Shown in pieces: positions 26,212 through 35,064 of a DNA stretch of 64,000 bases; positions within the stretch are counted from its first letter, which is position 1, and the number at the start of each line of letters is the position of its first letter. The notes beneath the pieces were generated by a model, which was not told the DNA's origin, ran no database searches, and saw only the letters and a program-made list of their open reading frames with translations. The DNA is taken from assembly GCF_003583765.1 (NCBI RefSeq), contig NZ_QXQA01000007.1, positions 1-64,000 of the forward strand. Reading direction: 5' to 3'. Made by a program: the position numbers and the translations under genes. Source of the stretch: Paenibacillus nanensis (lineage in GTDB: Bacteria > Bacillota > Bacilli > Paenibacillales > Paenibacillaceae).

Positions 26212-27058
26212 TTTCCAACGCGTCCTTAGCCCGGTTCATTTCATTTACATAATGCACATCATTCACATACATTTTGATGGCCTGCTCCTTATTCTCGTCA
26301 AAAGCGAGATCCAGCTTCGTTCTAGATTTCATGGCCACGATATATGGTTCGTTGTTTCTCGTGTACGGCGCCTCGTCTCCGGCTTGCAAAGAGTCCAGCA
26401 GGCTTAAAAGCTCTGGTTCGGTGTTTTCGAATATTCGTCTATTATTATTGTTAAGCTCGAAATGCTCGATCTCATCAGATGCCCCGTTTTCCGACTGCTT
26501 GATCAAATCAAATAGGATGGTTTCATCCGAAAATAGATCTTTTATTTCGTCATAATAAGCCCTGCTTTCCTTCACTAACGGTTTACTTTCCTTTTCAGCC
26601 ATTGCCGAAATGGTTGCCATTGTCATTTCGTCTATGAAATATTCAAAATAATCGCCAAGCTCTAGATGCTCAGGGCCATAAAAGACTTGGCCTTCTTCTT
26701 TCATTTTTTTGCGCTTCTCATTTTCCTCGCGGTGTCCTTGCTTCAGCTTTTCGAAGGAATAGGTATCGACAACCCCGTATCGGCCCGCCAGCTGCAGCTT
26801 CGCATATACGGTTTTCGCATAGTCCATCGCTTTTTCTTTCAGCTCAGGGGTTAACTCCCTATTCAGCTCGCCGCTGCGGACTATGTCCAGATAAAAGTTA
26901 AACTCTTCATCCGAAATCGTGATTCGATTCGTTTCGGTCACAGCTTCGATACGAATTACATTCTTCGAAAGCAGCAGCAGTGCCGTTATCACAGTGATGA
27001 GCAAGACGAAGACAGAAGACCACAGAATAAATGGTTTTGAATAGGCTGGAAATTTCAT
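26174..27058 (-). CDS. Unrecognised membrane-anchored extracellular protein
   Basis: I do not recognise this 294-residue protein. One N-terminal transmembrane segment (about 11-31) is followed by a hydrophilic, acidic, helix-rich extracytoplasmic part (ITISDEEFNFYLDIVRSGELN, KLKQGHREENEKRKKMKEEG). The overall pattern weakly recalls the chaperone arms of SurA/PrsA-type peptidyl-prolyl isomerases, but no isomerase domain is visible. The start ATG 27058 follows GGAGGGG by six nt. It lies 75 nt behind the large secreted cohesin-dockerin protein and is probably co-transcribed, so it could help fold, anchor or export that protein. That is inference. Its 3' end overlaps the convergent AraC gene by 38 bp. 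Confidence 0.65.
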   Translation of the reverse strand: MKFPAYSKPFILWSSVFVLLITVITALLLLSKNVIRIEAVTETNRITISDEEFNFYLDIVRSGELNRELTPELKEKAMDYAKTVYAKLQLAGRYGVVDTYSFEKLKQGHREENEKRKKMKEEGQVFYGPEHLELGDYFEYFIDEMTMATISAMAEKESKPLVKESRAYYDEIKDLFSDETILFDLIKQSENGASDEIEHFELNNNNRRIFENTEPELLSLLDSLQAGDEAPYTRNNEPYIVAMKSRTKLDLAFDENKEQAIKMYVNDVHYVNEMNRAKDALEIRVPDQTPESSA

Positions 27059-27085
27059 AGGAACCCCTCCGTTTCCATACAGGAC

Positions 27086-27123
27086 AATAAGTCTGCGCAT
27101 GAACGAAAATGCGCAGACTTATT
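27086..27123 (-). other. Perfect 15-bp hairpin between the two genes of the operon
   Basis: AATAAGTCTGCGCAT (27086-27100) pairs ATGCGCAGACTTATT (27109-27123) without mismatch, loop 8 nt. On the minus strand the tail is GTCCTG, so it is a poor terminator; partial termination or mRNA protection is more likely. Confidence 0.7.
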
Positions 27124-27133
27124 GGAACTGCTT

Positions 27134-30100
27134 TTAGGACATTACGATTTTTTGCGCAAGCTCCGCGAGGTCGATAATGTCGATAACGCCGTCGTTGTTC
27201 AGATCCAATTGCTTCACTTGCTCCCAATCCGGACTCTCCGTGTTTTTGCCAAAATGCACGGCCAGCATCGCCAAATCGCCGATGCTTACGCGCTCGTCGC
27301 CGTTGAAGTCGCCCGGAACTCCAGCAACGCCAACTTCGATTGAGATGGAGGAGGGGGCGGCTTCCCACTCTACGCCGTCTTTATCGGCTAATATCGCTTT
27401 AGCGGCGGATATTTGTCCTGTCGCCGCATGTACGGCGGGCTTGGCCTTGAACGCCAGCTCGATCACTTCCCGGTCTCCGGAAACCGCATGCCCGGGTCCT
27501 TCGCTGTAAAGCAGCAATCGGATTTGTCCGGACTCATGAACGGTTTCGAGAATCCGGACACCGTCGATCAAGGAGCTCGCCTCTATAAATTCAAACAGGC
27601 TATGGTCGTAGTGAACCGTCATATCTTGGGCTAATACCGGGCTTTCCAAATGGCGCAGCCCGAGCTTCACGGAGAACGAATCGCCGCCTCGCACAGACGC
27701 CGGGCCAGTGAACGTGACAGATGCAGGCTCTTGCTCCTCCTCGTAATACTCCACAGCTCCAACGTCAGGCAATCCGCTATTCAACGGGTTATTGAAGAAG
27801 TCTCGTCCGCCGTTGTTTTCTTCTATACGGCCTGCGTCAATAACCGGCGAATCGGGGAGCGGGCGGTATCCGGCAAGGGTGGAGAACACGTCCGGGCCGT
27901 CTTCCTGATAATTGCCGCCTGTCCCAATCGCTTCAAGCATCGGGTCGGCGGTAATCGATCCCGCCGGGGCGCTCGGGAAGCCATAGAACAGGTTGTTGCT
28001 GTAATCCACAACATCGGTATGGTAGTTTAAATTCGTGAGTCCGCCTTCGTTATAGACAATGTTATTGAAAAATTGGATCCGGTTATTATAGCTGCCGGAT
28101 TTCCTCGAGAACACGGTCCGATCGAGTCCTGCGCCTAAATAAATGGTATTGTTATAGGCTTTACTGCCGAAATTGTTGGTGAACAACGCGATAACGCCAT
28201 AGCCGGTCCCGTCATTCTGGCTAATGTTATACCGGAACGTTCCGTTATAGCTCGGGTAGCCGGGTATTGTGCACCACTCGAAAAATCCGCCGAAGTTATC
28301 GTGGGAATAGTTATACTGGACCAGCGTATTATCGTTAAGGGCGTCGATCTCTACGCCTTGAGCGTCATTTCCCCGGCCCGTGTTGCTGAGCTCATTGAAT
28401 TGAATGACCGTATCGTTCGAATTCCAATTGAATACGCCGGCGGCATATCCGGAATTATTGAGCGCTTTGTAGACTAGGTTGTGCTCGAATACGGCGCCTT
28501 GCGTATTATCGAGGATCGTTCCATCACCGTCAATTTCCTTGAAGATGTTATGGCCAATGTAAACGTTGGTGAACGGCGTCCATTCTCCGGCCCCGACATA
28601 GCTGAAATTCGCCCATTTCCCATCTTCCGCTTTCCGTGTTGTCCAAGGCGTATGGAAGTTGATGCCGGATCTGCCGACCTGTTCGATTTTGTTGTTCGTA
28701 ATTTTAAGGTCGTCAATCCAGGTTATTTTTCGTTTGGACACGTCGTCGGGGTTCGTGAAAATATGGACGATGATGCCTCCGGACACTTTGCCTTCGTTAT
28801 AATAAGGACCTCTGTAGCCGTGAATATACAAATCGTTCAAATAAATATGCTTCAGCTCTCCGGCATCTTCTCCATGGATATAGACACCGCGTCTGTAGAC
28901 GTCGGTTTTGTAAGGATCGACGCTGCTATAGCCGGGGTCAAAGAGCTCCAGGCTATTAATTTCCCAGTAGGACTGGTTCGAGAGCATCAGTCCGTTATTG
29001 ACCTTTACGTTTCGGCGTGTCGTATTGACCCATGTCATATACGGGGTGGTAACATCGGGTCCAGGCATAAATCTCGGCTTCGGACCATCCCCGTATTTAT
29101 CGATAATAATCGGTTTACCTTCCACGCCGGACCCCTTCGGCCACAGCTGTCCGGTCCATTCGCCGCCCGCCTTGAACAGCAGTTTATCGCCGCCGGAGAA
29201 GGTTGTCGCGTTAACCTTGTCCAGCGACTTCCACGCGGTCTCTGGGGATAAGCCATCGTTAAGGTCATTCCCGTTCGCATGATCCACATAGTAGGTGTTG
29301 CCGTCGCCCAGCGCGTCAACGATGAAGCTTGCTTCGGCACTGTCATCCTTCAAGCTGACAATGATTTTGACATTTTTAGGGCTGACTCCGCGAGAGATGG
29401 CGGCAAACGTTAATACAACTTTTTTTTCATTCTCGACATACTGATAGCTCTCGATCGGGAGCTGGACGGCTTCCCCGTCATTTACCGTATAGGCTGCCTC
29501 GATATCCGATAAGAGGAGCGGCGGATTAGGCGTATTTTCCAATACGAGTTCGATTTTGCCGTTTTCGGCGTTCATCTCTTCAATGACCGGCTCCACGACC
29601 GGTTCGCCGTTAGCGGGAAGCTCATAATCGACCTGCAGCTCGGAGCCGTCCGGCTTATATTTCACTTTATGAGTGATCTGCTGCGCGACAGGGAAGCCAG
29701 GCAACGGATCAAAGCGGTAGGTCGCTTTCCCCGCAGCGGCGTCGTATTGGAAGTCGTTAAGCGCAATCGGCACCGTTTGCCCCGGCTGAATGCTGGAAAT
29801 GTAAGAGGACTCAAAATCGCCCGCTTGTACGGATGGCGGAGCGGTTTTAAAGCTGATTTCCGCAAGTCCTTCATGATGGATGGAAACCGAGTTTATGCTG
29901 GATTTTTGCCAGACCTCGTAATCGTCCACGTAGCCTGTGCCGCTTCCTGTGTCTTTCCAGAAGAAAACCCGCGCGCTCGTATTGCTGGATCCGGTTCTGA
30001 ATATTAATTGATATTGCTTATACTCCGTGTTGTCGACATGTACGGTGCTTTGGCCGCCGCCGAAGTTTTTAACGCCGATGAAAAATTGCGCCGAAGGATT

Positions 30101-30532
30101 CGTGCTTTTCGCCCAAGCCTGTATCACATACTCTGTATTTGGCTTTAAATCGACGATGTCCTGTTCAAGCGACGAGCCGTTTTGTGTAATAACCGCGGCG
30201 CGGGTATTATTCCGTCCGACGTCGGCAGCAACATTGCTTAACCACAACACCCAATTGCCGACATGCTTCGTAACGTCTCTTGTTAAATGGCTGTCGCTCT
30301 CGAAGCCGCTGTTCACGATGAAATTTTTTAACGATCCTACGATGGGACCAGGCGCTGCTTCGTTTGCCGGTACTAGACTAGCTTCCGCTAATGGCTGGTC
30401 ACCGCTTTCGCTTGCCGCATCAGCCGTCCGGGCACCGAGCGCCCAACCGCCGCTATTTGCGCTTAAAATCAACATAAATGCAAGAACGAGAACGATTGCT
30501 TTTCGGTACATGTTTTTTGGCGCCTTCATCAT
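27134..30532 (-). CDS. Secreted beta-helix protein with CBM, cohesin and dockerin
   Basis: 1132 residues, secreted. Order: signal peptide (1-36); a carbohydrate-binding module of the CBM4/9 type (about 68-210, NFIVNSGFES...); two Ig-like regions (about 215-410); a right-handed parallel beta-helix (about 415-925, opening TYYVDHANGNDLNDGLSPETAW, rich in N-N-x ladders); a cohesin (about 936-1067); and a type I dockerin (1074-1132) with two Ca-binding repeats, GDFNGDERVSIGDL and LDLNNDGVIDIIDL. Beta-helix proteins with this opening are often polysaccharide lyases or hydrolases, but no catalytic residue can be named. ATG 30532 is chosen because GGGAGG lies eight bases upstream; ATG 30559 lacks a site. 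Having cohesin and dockerin in one chain is unusual (see findings). Confidence 0.82.
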   Translation of the reverse strand: MMKAPKNMYRKAIVLVLAFMLILSANSGGWALGARTADAASESGDQPLAEASLVPANEAAPGPIVGSLKNFIVNSGFESDSHLTRDVTKHVGNWVLWLSNVAADVGRNNTRAAVITQNGSSLEQDIVDLKPNTEYVIQAWAKSTNPSAQFFIGVKNFGGGQSTVHVDNTEYKQYQLIFRTGSSNTSARVFFWKDTGSGTGYVDDYEVWQKSSINSVSIHHEGLAEISFKTAPPSVQAGDFESSYISSIQPGQTVPIALNDFQYDAAAGKATYRFDPLPGFPVAQQITHKVKYKPDGSELQVDYELPANGEPVVEPVIEEMNAENGKIELVLENTPNPPLLLSDIEAAYTVNDGEAVQLPIESYQYVENEKKVVLTFAAISRGVSPKNVKIIVSLKDDSAEASFIVDALGDGNTYYVDHANGNDLNDGLSPETAWKSLDKVNATTFSGGDKLLFKAGGEWTGQLWPKGSGVEGKPIIIDKYGDGPKPRFMPGPDVTTPYMTWVNTTRRNVKVNNGLMLSNQSYWEINSLELFDPGYSSVDPYKTDVYRRGVYIHGEDAGELKHIYLNDLYIHGYRGPYYNEGKVSGGIIVHIFTNPDDVSKRKITWIDDLKITNNKIEQVGRSGINFHTPWTTRKAEDGKWANFSYVGAGEWTPFTNVYIGHNIFKEIDGDGTILDNTQGAVFEHNLVYKALNNSGYAAGVFNWNSNDTVIQFNELSNTGRGNDAQGVEIDALNDNTLVQYNYSHDNFGGFFEWCTIPGYPSYNGTFRYNISQNDGTGYGVIALFTNNFGSKAYNNTIYLGAGLDRTVFSRKSGSYNNRIQFFNNIVYNEGGLTNLNYHTDVVDYSNNLFYGFPSAPAGSITADPMLEAIGTGGNYQEDGPDVFSTLAGYRPLPDSPVIDAGRIEENNGGRDFFNNPLNSGLPDVGAVEYYEEEQEPASVTFTGPASVRGGDSFSVKLGLRHLESPVLAQDMTVHYDHSLFEFIEASSLIDGVRILETVHESGQIRLLLYSEGPGHAVSGDREVIELAFKAKPAVHAATGQISAAKAILADKDGVEWEAAPSSISIEVGVAGVPGDFNGDERVSIGDLAMLAVHFGKNTESPDWEQVKQLDLNNDGVIDIIDLAELAQKIVMS

Positions 30533-30829
30533 TCCTAAATCCTCCCTCATAATGTTCATTTCGATCTTTAGGATACGATTTGTATCACCCCCGACTTTAA
30601 TTATAGGGAGCCTATTCTGGCGGCTCTATTGACAAACTTGCCTACAATTTCACCAAATGTGAAAAGTCTAAGCGAATGGGAAGGGATCATCCTGGCTAAA
30701 AAAAAGGCCGGGTTGAAGTTGTCATATAAGGGCTATAAAGCGGTCAAGTTAAGGGGATATTGCAGAAGAACGGCTTCGGTACAATGAAATAGCAGCATTA
30801 GAAACGAACGGCAGGAAAGGGGCTTATCG
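30533..30829. promoter_or_regulatory. Divergent promoter region of beta-helix and lrgA genes
   Basis: A 297-bp gap with no gene. For the minus strand a perfect -10 (TATAAT, complement of 30600-30605) is visible. The only TTGTCA (complement of 30630-30635) is 24 bp away, too far for a normal -35. For the plus strand TACAAT (30779-30784) lies about 45 nt before the lrgA start. Nothing else is recognisable. Confidence 0.4.
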
Positions 30830-31198
30830 ATGCGGGGCATTGCACTATTTACGATTTTTTACCTTCTGGGTATCGGGCTTGAGAAAGGATTATCGGTTCC
30901 GTTGCCGGCGAACGTCATCGGTCTAGCTTTGCTGACGGTATCTTTATCGATTGGTCTGATCAAGCTTGAATGGGTCGATGCGGGCTCGAGCATTGCCATT
31001 CGCCACATGGGGCTCTTGTTCATACCGGCGATTGTCGGCGCGGCGGCGTATGGGAATGAGCTTCGGGCGGCATGGCTGCCGGTTACGCTCAGCATCGTGC
31101 TGAACACGCTTTTTACGATGCTCGCGGCAGGCGCCGTCATTCGGTTGTGGCCGGACAGGAGGAAAGAGCATGACGTTAGCCGGTCCACTTCCGCATAA
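30830..31198 (+). CDS. lrgA: CidA/LrgA-family holin-like membrane protein
   Basis: 122 residues, four predicted membrane helices. KLEWVDAGSSIAIRHMGLLFIPAIVG corresponds to the conserved KLEWVE.GA..LL..M.LLFVP core of CidA/LrgA. Known roles are control of murein hydrolase export and cell death in Staphylococcus and, for the Bacillus PftA/PftB pair, facilitated pyruvate transport. The next gene (LrgB type) starts 29 nt before this one ends. GAAAGGGG lies upstream of the ATG. Which role applies here is not shown by sequence; the nearby Neu5Ac lyase, which makes pyruvate, makes the transport role attractive. Confidence 0.82.
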   Translation: MRGIALFTIFYLLGIGLEKGLSVPLPANVIGLALLTVSLSIGLIKLEWVDAGSSIAIRHMGLLFIPAIVGAAAYGNELRAAWLPVTLSIVLNTLFTMLAAGAVIRLWPDRRKEHDVSRSTSA

Positions 31199-31856
31199 TC
31201 CGCTGTTTTTATTCGGGGCTCTTTTGACGATTATTTTTTATGTTTGTGCCCTTTGGCTTAGGAAGAAAATCCGGTGGGTCCATCCCCTGATTGCGGCTTC
31301 AGCAGCTATTATCCTTGTGTTAAAAGCCGGAGGGCTATCATATGAAACCTATCAGGCAGGCGCCGATATGGTCAGCTGGGCGCTTGGGCCGGCAACAGTT
31401 GCGCTTGCGGTTCCGCTGTACAAACATGCTGCTCTCATTAGGCGCAGGCTGGCGCCTGTGCTGACAGGCATCACGGTCGGCGCGCTCATCTCGGCGGCTT
31501 CTACGGCATGCATGATAGCGATGTCGGGAGCATCCGCCGAGCTATTATATTCCGCGATAGCCAAGTCCTCTTCGGCGCCGTTTTCAATGGCGGTCGCGGC
31601 GCGCCAGGGAGGCATCCCGGAGCTGGCAGCCTCTCTGTCTGTGCTAACCGGACTATTTGGAAGTCTTGCAGGGCCGGCATTCCTTCGCATCTGCGGCATA
31701 AAAGACGACCTATCCGTCGGCGCCGCAATCGGAACCTCATCCCATGGCATTGGCACCGCTCGCCTAATGTCGTATTCGGAGAAGCAAGGCAGCGTCAGCG
31801 GCTTTGCCATGGCCGCGGCCGGCATCATCACGACGGTCGCGATGATGCTGGTATAG
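31170..31856 (+). CDS. lrgB: CidB/LrgB-family membrane protein
   Basis: 228 residues with about seven membrane helices. The ALGPATVALAVPLYKH, KSSSAPFSMAVA and GTSSHGIGTARLMSYSE stretches are the LrgB/CidB signature. It partners the LrgA-like protein, whose gene overlaps its start by 29 nt. AGGAGG precedes the ATG inside the lrgA end. The two-component kinase gene follows after 34 nt in the same direction, so the four genes lrgA-lrgB-kinase-regulator may be one transcript. Confidence 0.85.
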   Translation: MTLAGPLPHNPLFLFGALLTIIFYVCALWLRKKIRWVHPLIAASAAIILVLKAGGLSYETYQAGADMVSWALGPATVALAVPLYKHAALIRRRLAPVLTGITVGALISAASTACMIAMSGASAELLYSAIAKSSSAPFSMAVAARQGGIPELAASLSVLTGLFGSLAGPAFLRICGIKDDLSVGAAIGTSSHGIGTARLMSYSEKQGSVSGFAMAAAGIITTVAMMLV

Positions 31857-31890
31857 ATCGATCAGGACCAAAGATGGAAAGGGGTACAAC

Positions 31891-33678
31891 ATGAAGTGGT
31901 TCAGCAAAGCTTTGGGCCGATGGAATTCCATCCATAACCGGATCTTTTTTTCGATTCTTCTTTTTTTGATCATCCCTGTCCTGTTAACCTTCTATCTGCT
32001 GGACAAGCCTTTGGAAAGCGTCATCGAACGAAAAATCGGCCGAACCGCCCAAGATGCGCTTTTTTTGGTCAATCTTAACGTCGAATTGTTTTTGGAGGAC
32101 ATGCTCAAGTCCTCCGTCGATATTACGATCAACCCTAATATGATCGAGCTTCTGAAGGATCCGGACGCATTAACCAGCTACGAGAAGCTAAGGCTGAACA
32201 ATGAAGTGCTGAATCGCCCGTTCAGCTCGTACTTTACCAATTCCTATGTGACGGTATTCGATCTGAAGGGCAATTGGCTGAGCACAAGCTATATTTTTCA
32301 AGCTTTGTACGAGGAATATACGGAGTCGGAATGGTACAACGAAATGATCGGCAAGCCCTATCAGCACCGATGGATGTTCAATGACAAAGCGATGCTCTAC
32401 TCGGACCGCGAACCGATCATCACCCTCGCGAGAACCGTCACCGATCTGCAAACCTCTCAAAATATAGGGATGATCGCGTTCAGCGTAACGGAGGAGGATA
32501 TCCGGCAATATTTGACCGGGCTTGAAGGCAGCGTATATCTGGTGGACCGGAACGGCATCGTTGTGTCCAGTCCGTCGAAGGCGATGATCGGAAAGCCGCT
32601 TCCCGAAGAAATCGATCTCGAGAAATTAATGTCGGAATATAACGGCCAAAATATTTTGGAGAGGGACGGCGGCAAGTGGATCGTCAATCACGACACGATT
32701 CAGCTTAACGGGTGGAAGCTCGTCCAAGTCGTTTCATACGACACCGTATTTAAGGAAATTTTCGATATTCGCGAGACGAATATTGAAATTATTATCGTTA
32801 TTTTTATCGTCTTTACCATTGTTTCCTTGTCGATCTCCTTCAATATTGTCAAGCCGCTCAAGCTGCTCAAAAAGAAGATGCTGGAGCTCGAGGATAAGCA
32901 GTTTTATTCGGCCATCGCCGTTGCCGGTCCGGATGAAATTGCCTCGCTGATCGAAACGTACAACAAAATGGTCAAAGAGATTCGCGGTTTATTGACGCGG
33001 GTAAAAGACGAATACGAGCAAAAGGAAGAGATGAGATTCCGGGCTTTGCAAGCCCAAATCAACCCTCATTTTATACTGAATACGCTCAATAATATAAAGT
33101 GGATGGCTTATATAAGGGGCAACGGCGATGTCGGAGACATGCTCTCCAACCTGGGAGGTATATTGGAAGGCAGCATCGGAAGAGGCAGCAGTCTCATCCC
33201 GTTAAAGGAAGAAATCGAATACATCAAAAATTATATGGGGCTCATGATGATGAAATATCATGACAAGCTTTCGCTGAAGCTTGAAATTCCGGAGGATGTA
33301 ATGGATCAAGAGGTGATCCGAATCATGCTGCAGCCCGTCATCGAAAACAGCCTTATTCACGGCATTGAGAAGACCGACGGGCCTGGTCTGATCGCCATTC
33401 AAGCGCAGCGGGATGATGAGCGGTTTCTGTTAACCGTGTCCGATAACGGACCTGGCCTATCCGCTGACCGGATACAGGAGCTCGAGAGAAGGTTGTCCTC
33501 TGGGCCGGAAGAGCCGCCGCCCGAACGAATTGGATTAAAAAACGTTCATGACAGAATTCGGATGCAATACGGCGGCGCTTACGGCATCTCGATTTCCGGA
33601 AGTCCCGGAAACGGGACGACGGTTACATTCACGCTGCCTGCACGAAAAGCGGAAAGGAGAATGAACGATGGCATATAA
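31891..33678 (+). CDS. YesM-type sensor histidine kinase
   Basis: 595 residues: membrane helix about 20-42, extracellular sensor to about 290, second helix about 293-315, HAMP (VKPLKLLKKKMLELEDKQF), the His box LQAQINPHFILNTLNNIKWM, and HATPase (VIENSLIHGI, SDNGPGLS, GLKNVHDRI, GNGTTVTF). It overlaps the regulator gene by 11 nt, so the two products are made together. It lies between lrgAB and the sialic acid operon and is a candidate sensor for either. Confidence 0.9.
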   Translation: MKWFSKALGRWNSIHNRIFFSILLFLIIPVLLTFYLLDKPLESVIERKIGRTAQDALFLVNLNVELFLEDMLKSSVDITINPNMIELLKDPDALTSYEKLRLNNEVLNRPFSSYFTNSYVTVFDLKGNWLSTSYIFQALYEEYTESEWYNEMIGKPYQHRWMFNDKAMLYSDREPIITLARTVTDLQTSQNIGMIAFSVTEEDIRQYLTGLEGSVYLVDRNGIVVSSPSKAMIGKPLPEEIDLEKLMSEYNGQNILERDGGKWIVNHDTIQLNGWKLVQVVSYDTVFKEIFDIRETNIEIIIVIFIVFTIVSLSISFNIVKPLKLLKKKMLELEDKQFYSAIAVAGPDEIASLIETYNKMVKEIRGLLTRVKDEYEQKEEMRFRALQAQINPHFILNTLNNIKWMAYIRGNGDVGDMLSNLGGILEGSIGRGSSLIPLKEEIEYIKNYMGLMMMKYHDKLSLKLEIPEDVMDQEVIRIMLQPVIENSLIHGIEKTDGPGLIAIQAQRDDERFLLTVSDNGPGLSADRIQELERRLSSGPEEPPPERIGLKNVHDRIRMQYGGAYGISISGSPGNGTTVTFTLPARKAERRMNDGI

Positions 33679-34870
33679 AGTGATGCTTGTTGACGACGAG
33701 ATGCTGGTTCGTCTCGGTGTAAAGTCGCTCATTCAATGGGAAGAGCACGGCTTTCAGTTCATGGGGGACGCCCCCGACGGCGCGAAAGCGCTCGAATTGA
33801 TGGCGGACGGGCCTCCCGATATTTTGCTTACCGACATTGTCATGCCGAATATGAACGGTCTCGAGTTAATCGAAAAGGTTAAGGAACGTTATCCGGGCAC
33901 GCTGATTATCGTGCTTAGCAGCCATAACGAATTCGACTATGTGCGCAAGGCCATGAAGCTTGGCGTGGAGGATTATCTGCTGAAGACGTCGCTGAAGCCT
34001 GCGGAGCTGCTGCAATTGCTGATTGACGCAAGCGGCAAGCTCCAGCGGAATCAGATCAAGAGCCTCGAACAAGAACAGTCCGAGGCAGCCTCAAATGAAA
34101 CCTCGGATTCGCTGAATCGGAAGCTGCAATTGGCGTTATCGGCGGAGACGAGCGATGACGGGTGGCTGGATAATGAGCTGCCCCCCTATAGCTATTTGCT
34201 GCTGCTAACAATCAGAGGCATTCGTGAAGGGGTTCCGCAGCATTCCGCATCAAGACTGCTTGAGCATCTGGTCCAGTCCGAGCTTCAAGGGATTGTGCGC
34301 GCTGGGCCTATTCAGACGGAAAAGGACAAGCTTTCGGCGATTTTGACTTTGCCTGACGGCGGCTTGGACAAGCTGCAATCACGCATGATCAATCTTGAGA
34401 ATGCGTCGAGCAGTCTTCTAGGCATTTCTTTAAGCGGATATATAAGCGAACGGATCGGTCGATGGGGAGAAGCGAAGGAACGGATGAATGAGCTCAAGAA
34501 GTCCGCTTGCGAGAGGGAGCAATCCGCCTTGGCCAAGGAAGCCTCCCGGGACGACATCAAGCAGCTTCTGCGTTATATGGAGGAGCATTTCGCAAGCAAT
34601 CTATCGCTTCGATCGGCGGCTAGAATGGTGAATATGAGCGAAGCTTATTTAAGCACCGTCTTCAAAAAGGAAACAGGGACTAATTTTATCGATTGGCTGA
34701 ATATGCTCCGCGTCGAAAAAGCCGCTTCTTTGCTGATCGAGACGGATTTGCCAGGCTACTTGATTTCAGAGCGGGTTGGTTATGAGAACAGCAACTATTT
34801 TGGACGTATTTTCAAAAAAATGAAAGGCGTCAGCCCGCAAAAATACCGCGCGCTGCACGGGACGAAATAG
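33668..34870 (+). CDS. YesN-type response regulator, short form
   Basis: 400 residues, shorter than the usual 500+ of YesN-type proteins because the middle region is reduced. Receiver 1-120 with Asp56 (LLTDIVMP), Ser/His switch region (VLSSHNEFDYV) and Lys in DYLLKT. C-terminal AraC helix-turn-helix (LRSAARMVNMSEAYLSTVFK; GYLISERVGYENSNYFGRIFKK). The sialic acid operon starts 195 nt downstream, and the gap contains three direct repeats that could be its binding sites. Confidence 0.9.
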   Translation: MAYKVMLVDDEMLVRLGVKSLIQWEEHGFQFMGDAPDGAKALELMADGPPDILLTDIVMPNMNGLELIEKVKERYPGTLIIVLSSHNEFDYVRKAMKLGVEDYLLKTSLKPAELLQLLIDASGKLQRNQIKSLEQEQSEAASNETSDSLNRKLQLALSAETSDDGWLDNELPPYSYLLLLTIRGIREGVPQHSASRLLEHLVQSELQGIVRAGPIQTEKDKLSAILTLPDGGLDKLQSRMINLENASSSLLGISLSGYISERIGRWGEAKERMNELKKSACEREQSALAKEASRDDIKQLLRYMEEHFASNLSLRSAARMVNMSEAYLSTVFKKETGTNFIDWLNMLRVEKAASLLIETDLPGYLISERVGYENSNYFGRIFKKMKGVSPQKYRALHGTK

Positions 34871-34876
34871 GCCCTC

Positions 34877-34953
34877 GTCGAAAAAATGTGAACGTTTTCA
34901 TTTCCATGTCGAAATTTTGTGAACATTCCGCCCGATTGATGAAAATTGTGAAG
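34877..34953 (+). repeat. Direct repeats upstream of the sialic acid operon (candidate regulator sites)
   Basis: Two 17-mers, 34877-34893 and 34908-34924, agree at 14 of 17 positions (GTCGAAAnnnTGTGAAC) and start 31 bp apart, about three helical turns. A weaker third copy, GAAAATTGTGAAG (34941-34953), follows with its TTGTGAA core 29 bp after that of the second. The series ends about 45 bp before a perfect -10 box. This is the layout expected for an AraC-type activator, possibly the regulator encoded just upstream. Confidence 0.5.
34887..34900 (+). promoter_or_regulatory. cre site (CcpA catabolite-control operator)
   Basis: TGTGAACGTTTTCA fits the cre consensus TGWNANCGNTNWCA at every position. 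It overlaps the first direct repeat and lies about 100 bp upstream of the -10 box of the sialic acid operon, so CcpA binding could block activator binding when preferred sugars are present. Confidence 0.65.
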
Positions 34954-34997
34954 AAAGTGCGAAAACGAGTTCCTGTTTCGAGCCATTAGGAAGAGCC

Positions 34998-35003
34998 TAT
35001 AAT
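34998..35003 (+). promoter_or_regulatory. -10 element of the sialic acid operon
   Basis: Perfect TATAAT, 61 nt before the YhcH start. The sequence 17-18 bp upstream (TGTTTC, 34974-34979) is a poor -35, consistent with an activated promoter. Confidence 0.5.
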
Positions 35004-35064
35004 GGGCACAGAAGCCTTCTCAACCGAGGAGACTCGCACTATAAAGAGGGGGGTGAGCATTCGC

